A DNA stretch of 64,000 nucleotides from Adhaeribacter soli (GTDB lineage: Bacteria; Bacteroidota; Bacteroidia; Cytophagales; Hymenobacteraceae), in NCBI RefSeq assembly GCF_008727925.1, contig NZ_VTWT01000007.1, positions 1 to 64,000 of the forward strand, read 5' to 3'. The translations under genes were made by a program, and so were the position numbers. The notes under the pieces are model-generated. The model was not told the DNA's origin. It was given only the letters and a program-made list of their open reading frames with translations, and made no database searches. How positions within the stretch are numbered: position 1 is the stretch's first letter; the number at the start of each line of letters is the position of its first letter. Positions 59,194 to 64,000 of the stretch are shown here, in pieces.

Positions 59194-60684
59194 TCACCGC
59201 ACATCCGCCATCCACTTCCGGATAACCGGCACGCATAAGATCAGCAGCACGCCGATGCCGATGGAGTAGAGTGCAATCTGGTTCAGGATGTCGGCGTAGT
59301 AAGGCAGCGATTGCACCGGGTTGTTTACCACGTTTGCCGGTACGCTCATGCGGGCACCGATCTTAGCAGCCAGGAACTCGCCGATGGCGCTGGCGAAAAA
59401 CCAGATCCCCATCATCATGGCCACAATTTTAGCCGGGCTCAGCTTCGTGATCATGCTCAGCCCGATCGGCGAAATGCACATCTCCCCGCAAATAATAAAG
59501 AGGTAGCCCAGTACAAAAGTCAGCAGCGGCACCAGGCCACCGTCGGCGGTCTGGCAGCCCCAGTAAAACACGTAAAAGCCCAGGCCCATAAACAGGAACG
59601 AGATACCGAATTTCAGCGGCGTGCCCGGTTCCAGGCCTTTGCGGTTGAGAGCAGGCCAGAGCCAGGCAAAAAAGAAACTGAGCACAATTACCCAGGCCGG
59701 CGGTAGAAAATTGTTCACCGCCAAAGCCGGAAGCTCCGTGCCGAACACATGCATGTCCACGTTGCGCATCGCAAAGAGGTTCAGCGAGCCGGCATTCTGT
59801 TCGTAAAAGGCCCAGAACAAAGTCGAGAAAACGATCATCGTAAGGGCGGCAAACAGCTTGTAGCGCGCTTCAGCTTCCATCCGGAAAGCGATGTACAAAA
59901 TGTAACTCACCGAAACTGCACCTAAACCAAACATGATGTAATCCATGAGGTGGTAGCGGTGGAACAAGGCCACAATTACCGGGATAAGGAGCAGGGTAGC
60001 CCCGTAAATAACCACTTCTTTGCTGATGCCGGCAAATACCGGTTTCTTCAGCGCTTCGGCATCCGGCGGAGCTCCGTGCTTCAGGCCTTTTTTACCCAGG
60101 GAAAATACCGTTAAACCCAGGATCATGAAAAGCCCGGCCAGCCCGAAACCGTAGTGCCAGTTTATCTGCTGCCCCACGTAGCCGCAAAGCAAACCGCCCA
60201 GCGCCGCGCCAATGTTTATGCCCATGTAAAAAATGGAAAAAGCGCTGTCTTTGCGCGGGTCGTTGTCGGCGTAAAGCGTACCTACCAGGCTGGAAATATT
60301 GGGCTTGAAAAAACCGTTGCCGCAAATAATAAAAGCCATGCCGTAAAAGAAACTCCAGTCCTCCGGCACCGCCAGCACCAAATGCCCGATGGTCATGAGA
60401 ATGCCGCCAAACATCACCGCCTTCTTCCCGCCCAGAAACCTGTCGGACATAATGCCGCCGAACATGGGCATGGTGTACACCAGCGCCGCATAGGAGCCCA
60501 GAATGGCATAGCCTTTCGGTTCGTCGAATTTGAGTTGGGTAACCATGTAAGCCAGCAGCAACGCCTTCATGCCGTAGAAAGAAAAACGTTCCCACATTTC
60601 GGCAAAGAAGAGCATGTAAAGTTGCTTCGGGTGTTTATTGGTAGCGACAGGCGCTTCGGGTATTTTCGTTTCGGTCAAGTCCAT
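59194..60684 (-). CDS. POT family proton-coupled peptide transporter
   Basis: A 496-residue major-facilitator-type importer of di- and tripeptides. POT signatures are intact: AEMWERFSFYGMKALLLAYM in helix 1 (ExxERFxYY-type proton site), the PTR2 motif GNGFFKPNISSLVGTLYA, and later KLSPAKIVAMMMGIWFFASA with GEFLAAKIGA. About fourteen hydrophobic segments. It lies alone on the minus strand, converging on the T9SS gene, with element D copy 2 upstream. Probably imports peptides from protein breakdown. Confidence 0.95.
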   Translation of the reverse strand: MDLTETKIPEAPVATNKHPKQLYMLFFAEMWERFSFYGMKALLLAYMVTQLKFDEPKGYAILGSYAALVYTMPMFGGIMSDRFLGGKKAVMFGGILMTIGHLVLAVPEDWSFFYGMAFIICGNGFFKPNISSLVGTLYADNDPRKDSAFSIFYMGINIGAALGGLLCGYVGQQINWHYGFGLAGLFMILGLTVFSLGKKGLKHGAPPDAEALKKPVFAGISKEVVIYGATLLLIPVIVALFHRYHLMDYIMFGLGAVSVSYILYIAFRMEAEARYKLFAALTMIVFSTLFWAFYEQNAGSLNLFAMRNVDMHVFGTELPALAVNNFLPPAWVIVLSFFFAWLWPALNRKGLEPGTPLKFGISFLFMGLGFYVFYWGCQTADGGLVPLLTFVLGYLFIICGEMCISPIGLSMITKLSPAKIVAMMMGIWFFASAIGEFLAAKIGARMSVPANVVNNPVQSLPYYADILNQIALYSIGIGVLLILCVPVIRKWMADVR

Positions 60685-60789
60685 TTAACGTTTTGGAATG
60701 TTGATTTTGGGGATGTAAGATAGGAGAGTTTTTTGAGGTTTTTTCATAGGGTTTTGCAGTTCGTGTTCAGGCAGCTCCGCGCGGAAATC

Positions 60790-60971
60790 AACCACCCCCG
60801 AACCCCTCCTTGAAAAGGAGGGGAGCTGCTTTTCTGCTGAATTTTAGCTGTGGTAGTTTTTATTCCAGCTTTTCTGAAAAGAAGAAACGATATGCTTTAA
60901 GCGCAAAAAGCCAATGGAAAGCATTACCGCAAAGCTCCCCTCCTTTTTTCAAGGAGGGGTTGGGGGTGGTT
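60790..60971. mobile_element. 182-bp inverted-repeat element D, copy 2
   Basis: Ends AACCACCCCCGAACCCCTCC and GGAGGGGTTGGGGGTGGTT pair over about 40 bp with inner CTCCTT..AAGGAGG hairpins. The interior matches copy 3 closely (ttttctgctga, tagtttttattccagc, gaaacgatatgctttaag, aaaaagccaatggaaagc) and copy 1 loosely. The 50 bp to the right, including ACACCTGAGAGCAAAAACAA and a GGTAG/CTACC terminator, also match the right flank of copy 3. Confidence 0.8.
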
Positions 60972-60994
60972 ATTCACACCTGAGAGCAAAAACA

Positions 60995-61024
60995 AAAAAA
61001 GCTACCGGTTCTGGTAGCTTTTTT
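60995..61024 (-). terminator. terminator of the 61043 lipoprotein gene
   Basis: Stem AAAAAAGCTACC (60995-61006) with GGTAGCTTTTTT (61013-61024). On the minus strand it ends in a T run 20 bp past the stop at 61043. Confidence 0.85.
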
Positions 61025-61042
61025 CAATATCAGGCACACTGG

Positions 61043-61540
61043 CTATTGAGGGAGTTTTATATCGGTAAACGTACCGTTGGTAACCATTATAGAATCCGGT
61101 TCGGTGCTGGCGCCGAAAACTCTGAGTCCGGTAAAACGGAAGGTGCCGGAAATTTTCTTCGTGGCGGCGTCGTAGCTGGTAATGTTGAGCTGGTTTTTGG
61201 TACTGTCGCTTAAGAGGCCAGTCCAACGGGAGGAGCTGCCACCCGCATGCGTTAATTCATAGGAAAGGCTGCCGGAAGTATAAGCGCCGGTTTTGGTAGG
61301 GGTATTCATGCTGATCGTGATCTGCTTGCCAGCGCCATCGTCGCCGTAAATTCCCAGTAAGCCGCCGGAAGCTGCCGTATTCTGGTTTTTGGCCTGCCAG
61401 CTAGCCCCGGCAATGGTAGCCTTGAAAGTTGTTTGCGCTGCCGGTTCCGGCTTTGGTTTATCCGAATCGTCGTCTTTACTGCAACTGAATAGAAAGCAAA
61501 GCACGGCCAACCAGGCGAAGGGTAAACGTTTTAATTTCAT
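61043..61540 (-). CDS. DUF6252-like lipoprotein
   Basis: A 165-residue outer-membrane lipoprotein (signal WLAVLCFLFSC, lipid cysteine 20, followed by SKDDDSDKPKPEP linker). The mature domain opens with FKATIAGASWQAKNQNT, has a middle ITISMNTPTKTGAYTSGSLS, and ends KISGTFRFTGLRVFGASTEP followed by IMVTNGTFTDIKL, matching the DUF6252-like pattern (KISGTF-F..TNGTFTDI). It is an intact paralogue of the interrupted gene at 36614-37156. Function unknown; such small beta-sandwiches are common surface lipoproteins in this phylum. Confidence 0.75.
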   Translation of the reverse strand: MKLKRLPFAWLAVLCFLFSCSKDDDSDKPKPEPAAQTTFKATIAGASWQAKNQNTAASGGLLGIYGDDGAGKQITISMNTPTKTGAYTSGSLSYELTHAGGSSSRWTGLLSDSTKNQLNITSYDAATKKISGTFRFTGLRVFGASTEPDSIMVTNGTFTDIKLPQ

Positions 61541-61677
61541 AAGTATGGGGAATGAGTTTTAGTTATCCTAAAGATACTAAAATAATAACGCCCGCCTGTC
61601 TGAGTCATAAGATAGTAAACAACTTCCTCCCCTGAATCAGCTACCGGGTGGGTCAAATAAAAACGGTATCTTGTAGC

Positions 61678-61983
61678 ATGGAAAACATGATCTGGATCAC
61701 TGGAAACATCGAGTTGCTGAAAGCTTCCGATTACATTATTTACAACACCACCAAATACCGTTCCGCTCAGGAAACCGAAGTGCACGACCCGGTTATTATT
61801 TCGGGCGACAACCTGATCATGGACGAAGAAAAAAGCAATACCAGCGACGACGATACGGGAAATAACGGGCAGCTTTATTACGAATTTCATGTTTTAAGCG
61901 AGGGCGAACCCACCGACCGGGTTTTAATAGTTTACCACGACACCATAAAAAACGAATACACCGGCTGGTGCGCCGAAGACTAA
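61678..61983 (+). CDS. hypothetical acidic protein
   Basis: A 101-residue soluble protein with no recognised family. I use the ATG at 61678 (MENMIWITGNIELLKASDYI); an upstream ATG at 61648 is possible. The sequence has a short beta start, a disordered acidic middle (MDEEKSNTSDDDTGNNG) and two strands (QLYYEFHVL, RVLIVYHDT). The next gene begins 13 bp after its stop, so the two form a small operon, flanked on either side by element D copies. A 117-codon opposite-strand frame over the same bases looks less protein-like. Confidence 0.55.
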   Translation: MENMIWITGNIELLKASDYIIYNTTKYRSAQETEVHDPVIISGDNLIMDEEKSNTSDDDTGNNGQLYYEFHVLSEGEPTDRVLIVYHDTIKNEYTGWCAED

Positions 61984-61996
61984 CCGGAAGAACAAC

Positions 61997-62329
61997 ATGG
62001 AAATACAAGGCACCTGGACCAAAGACGAAGAAGGCTTCATGGAATTCGAAACCTCGCAACTGCAGCGATTATACGAAGCCGTAACCGATAAATACCACCA
62101 GGTTTACAACCGCTACGCCGAAGAACTCGATGACGAGGATGAAGCTTATTACAAAGCCCTGGAAGCAGGCTACGAAATGATAACGGATTACAAAGAAATT
62201 GACGGGGTAACCGAATTCGTAACCACCTACAAAACGCCGTCCTACGTAGCCGATATCTGGTACGTAACCGATGCATACACCGGCAAAAGGATTTACGACA
62301 GGGGTTTTCTCCGGATCAAAAGTAAATAG
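61997..62329 (+). CDS. hypothetical acidic, tyrosine-rich protein
   Basis: A 110-residue soluble protein, not recognised. The N-terminal half is helical (ETSQLQRLYEAVTDKYHQVY, NRYAEELDDEDEAYYKALEA), the C-terminal half strand-rich (VTEFVTTYKTPSYVADIWYV, YTGKRIYDRGFLRI). It follows the previous small gene after 13 bp on the same strand. Element D copy 3 begins 44 bp after its stop. Confidence 0.58.
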   Translation: MEIQGTWTKDEEGFMEFETSQLQRLYEAVTDKYHQVYNRYAEELDDEDEAYYKALEAGYEMITDYKEIDGVTEFVTTYKTPSYVADIWYVTDAYTGKRIYDRGFLRIKSK

Positions 62330-62372
62330 GCCTCAGGAGTTTCAAGGGGGCTTTTGTTGTAAAGTGTAAAAC

Positions 62373-62559
62373 AACCACCCCCTAACCCCCTCCTTGAAAA
62401 AAGGAGGGGAGCTTTTTTTCTGCTAAGTTTTAATTGTAGTAGCTTTTATTCTAACCAGCTTTTCTGAAAAGAAAAACGATATGCTTTAAGCTCAAAAAGC
62501 CAATAGAAAGCAGCAAAGGAAAGCTCCCCTCCTTTCCAAGGAGGGGTTCGGGGGTGGTT
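62373..62559. mobile_element. 187-bp inverted-repeat element D, copy 3
   Basis: Ends AACCACCCCCTAACCCCCTC and GGAGGGGTTCGGGGGTGGTT, same orientation and closest relative of copy 2 (60790-60971), including the interior agcttttctgaaaagaaaaa and gatatgctttaag. The matching right flank continues about 50 bp with ACACCTGAGAGCAAAAACAA. Together with the two hairpins that follow it fills the 349-bp gap before the response regulator. Confidence 0.8.
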
Positions 62560-62584
62560 ATTTTACACCTGAGAGCAAAAACAA

Positions 62585-62610
62585 AAAGACTACCGCAACC
62601 GGTAGTCTTT
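62585..62610. terminator. hairpin in the copy 3 flank
   Basis: Stem AAAGACTACCG (62585-62595) with CGGTAGTCTTT (62600-62610) around CAAC. It is the counterpart of the 60995-61024 terminator in the duplicated flank but has no gene ending directly before it on the minus strand; it may back up the response-regulator terminator. Confidence 0.7.
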
Positions 62611-62645
62611 CCAATTATAAACCCTATCATCTTCGAGAAAAAAAG

Positions 62646-62668
62646 CCCTCCCCTGAATTAGGGGAGGG
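62646..62668 (-). terminator. terminator of the response regulator gene, repeat family E
   Basis: Stem CCCTCCCCT (62646-62654) with AGGGGAGGG (62660-62668), followed on the minus strand by CTTTTTTT, 10 bp past the stop at 62679. Same sequence and distance as at gltX. Confidence 0.82.
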
Positions 62669-62678
62669 TTGGGTGGGG

Positions 62679-63104
62679 TCAAAACACGTAAACGTTTATA
62701 GCTTTTTCGAGCTTTTCCTCCGTGAGCGGTTTATGGATAAAGCCCTTTACTTCCGGAATGTTTACGGCCCGCTTTTCTTCGTCGGGGTTATTGCTGGTGG
62801 TCAGCATCAGGATCTTGATCCGGCGGGTCTGTTCGTCGGGTAATTGTTTGTAGGCTTCCAGGAATTCCCAGCCGTTCATGCCCGGCATGTTTATATCCAG
62901 GAAAATAAGGCCGGCATGCGGTACGCTTCCGGTGCCGTTATTTCTTCCGCCGTTTGTCAGGTAATCCAGAGCTTCTTTTCCATCATGGGCAACATGTACA
63001 TTCGTAAGGATATTTGCCTTCCGAATAACCCGCTGATTCAGGTAGTTGGTTGCTTCGTCGTCATCCACTAACAGGATGAAATCAAGGCCGTTTATCTTTC
63101 TCAA
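62679..63104 (-). CDS. single-domain response regulator
   Basis: A 141-residue CheY-like receiver. I place the start at the TTG complementing 63102-63104 (reading (M)RKINGLDFILLVDDDEATNY), which begins 2 bp after the kinase stop; the longer open frame would add about 35 residues that do not look like a receiver. The acidic pair is in LLVDDDEA, the phosphorylated aspartate in IFLDINMPGMNGWEF, the switch threonine in ILMLTTSNN and the lysine in IHKPL. It has no output domain, so it acts through protein contact. Co-transcribed with the upstream kinase. Confidence 0.85.
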   Translation of the reverse strand: MRKINGLDFILLVDDDEATNYLNQRVIRKANILTNVHVAHDGKEALDYLTNGGRNNGTGSVPHAGLIFLDINMPGMNGWEFLEAYKQLPDEQTRRIKILMLTTSNNPDEEKRAVNIPEVKGFIHKPLTEEKLEKAINVYVF

Positions 63105-63106
63105 AA

Positions 63107-64000
63107 TTATAAGCTGTTTGTATTGATGGTAAAATAGAACGTGCTGCCTTTCCCGGGCTCCGAAACAGCCCAGATTTTGCCGTGGTGCAGTTCTACAATG
63201 CGCTTGCAATGAGCCAGCCCGATGCCGTTGCCGGCAAAATGCTGACGGTTGTGCAGGCGCTGAAAAATTAGGAAGATCCGGTCCAGGTACTGTGGCTCGA
63301 TGCCAATACCGTTATCTTTCACACAGAATTTGTATTGGCCGTCGGTTTCTTCCGCACTTATCCGGATGTGCGGCTTTTCGTCCGGTGTCCGGAATTTAAT
63401 GGCATTCCCAATCAGGTTCTGTAGCAGCAGCCGGAATTCAGTGGCATAACCCTTAATAACCGGCAGCGGCCCGACTTCTATTTCAGCCCCGGTTTCCTTT
63501 ATCAGCGTGCTGAAATCGGCGCATACGTCTTTTACGATCTCGTTCACATCTATTTCCGAAACCTGGGCATTGCGGCCTAAACGGCCATAATCGAGCAGGC
63601 CGTTTATAAGCTGGCTCATGCGCCCGGTGGCTTCCTTAATGAAACGCAACGCTTCGGTGCCTTCTGCATTCAGGTTCGTGCCATGGTCTTCAATAAAAAT
63701 ATCGATGAAGCTGGAGATATTCCGGAGCGGCTCCTGCAGGTCGTGCGAGGTAATGTAGGTGATCTGTTCCAGTTCGTCGTTGCGCACTTCCAGGCGCTGC
63801 ATGTGCAGCAGGGTGGCTTCCGCCTTTTTCAGTTCCGTCAGGTCGCGGGTAACTTTTGAGAAGCCAATTACTTTGCCGTCATCGGCGTGCAGGGCCGTAA
63901 TGGTAACGCTGCTCCAGAAACGGGAACCGTCTTTACGCACGCGCCAGCCTTCGTCCTGGGCACGGCCCTCTCTTTTGGCTCTTTCCAGTAAGCGTTCCGG
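63107..64000 (-). CDS. PAS-domain sensor histidine kinase (partial, continues off the window)
   Basis: C-terminal part of a PAS histidine kinase; the reading frame stays open to position 64000, beyond the GTG (63940) that might be taken as a start. Upstream in-frame residues (AQDEGWRVRKDGSRFWSSVT) continue as PAS sequence to FSKVTRDLTEL. A coiled linker leads to the phosphoacceptor YITSHDLQEPLRNISSF, and the ATPase domain has NLIGNAIKFRTPDEK (N box), VKDNGIGIEPQ (G1) and FAGNGIGLAHCKRIVE (G2). It is paired with the single-domain response regulator downstream, 2 bp away. The N-terminal domains are not in the window. Confidence 0.93.
   Translation of the reverse strand, partial: PERLLERAKREGRAQDEGWRVRKDGSRFWSSVTITALHADDGKVIGFSKVTRDLTELKKAEATLLHMQRLEVRNDELEQITYITSHDLQEPLRNISSFIDIFIEDHGTNLNAEGTEALRFIKEATGRMSQLINGLLDYGRLGRNAQVSEIDVNEIVKDVCADFSTLIKETGAEIEVGPLPVIKGYATEFRLLLQNLIGNAIKFRTPDEKPHIRISAEETDGQYKFCVKDNGIGIEPQYLDRIFLIFQRLHNRQHFAGNGIGLAHCKRIVELHHGKIWAVSEPGKGSTFYFTINTNSL

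Noticed and set aside
61537-61890. 117-codon minus-strand open frame
   Set aside because: It overlaps the 61678-61983 gene antisense. The plus-strand protein has the more natural composition and an operon partner, so I keep that one.
63210-63940. GTG at 63940 as the start of the last kinase
   Set aside because: In-frame PAS-domain sequence continues upstream to the window edge, so the gene is partial and not short.

Overview
The window comes from a Bacteroidota chromosome, most likely a member of the Cytophagales near Hymenobacteraceae (inference). The signs are two TonB-dependent receptor/DUF4249 lipoprotein pairs with an ECF sigma/FecR switch, type IX secretion sorting domains, DUF4270 and DUF6252-like lipoproteins, a stand-alone GT5 domain beside panC, -7 boxes of the TAnnTTTG type, and few Shine-Dalgarno sequences. 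GC is around half. The window opens at the 3' end of an rRNA operon (5S rRNA tail and terminator) and closes inside a PAS histidine kinase. No tRNA, CRISPR array, complete insertion sequence or prophage was seen. LAYOUT. 0-7.4 kb: CoA-transferase, glycine-zipper and NTF2-like surface proteins, a decayed DsrE gene, a methyltransferase, a HEAT protein and a histidine kinase. 7.6-10.6 kb: lptB and a GH3-family acyl-amido synthetase, separated exactly by a four-helix-bundle (S23) cassette with 19-bp inverted repeats. 10.7-13.7 kb: AIM24 protein and a repeat-rich T9SS cargo protein. 14-23.2 kb: receptor-DUF4249 on + facing DUF4249-receptor-FecR-sigma on -, with an AT-rich MITE between them. 23.5-41.7 kb: mainly housekeeping genes (gltX, glmS, panC, rfaE2, acyl-CoA dehydrogenase, PcrB-type prenyltransferase). 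41.8-50 kb: DnaJ-TPR protein, HTTM protein, and an oxidative-stress block (AhpD-like, AhpC-like, divergent OxyR). 50.5-56.3 kb: lipoprotein, HAD phosphatase, carbonic anhydrase plus bestrophin, YdeI and DUF1697 proteins, MpaB-type oxygenase. 56.5-64 kb: rubrerythrin-like protein, a T9SS protein, POT peptide transporter, small hypothetical proteins and a two-component pair. WHAT STANDS OUT. The unexplained signal lies between genes. At least seven palindromic or terminal-inverted-repeat families occupy the intergenic gaps: (i) a 227-bp AT-rich MITE inserted in the loop of another palindromic repeat, whose uninterrupted site can be reconstructed; (ii) a 177-187-bp element present three times with homologous interiors, one copy between ahpC and oxyR; (iii) a 132-bp element with perfect 37-bp ends touching the pcrB stop codon; (iv) the S23 cassette; (v) several REP-like families; (vi) a recurrent terminator palindrome; (vii) a short GGAAACnnTAnCGTTTCC-like motif at many gene borders. 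Two gene remnants not visible as single open frames were found: a DsrE-family pseudogene and a DUF6252-like lipoprotein split by an amber codon. Functional calls rest on motif and family recognition by eye; no database search was run.
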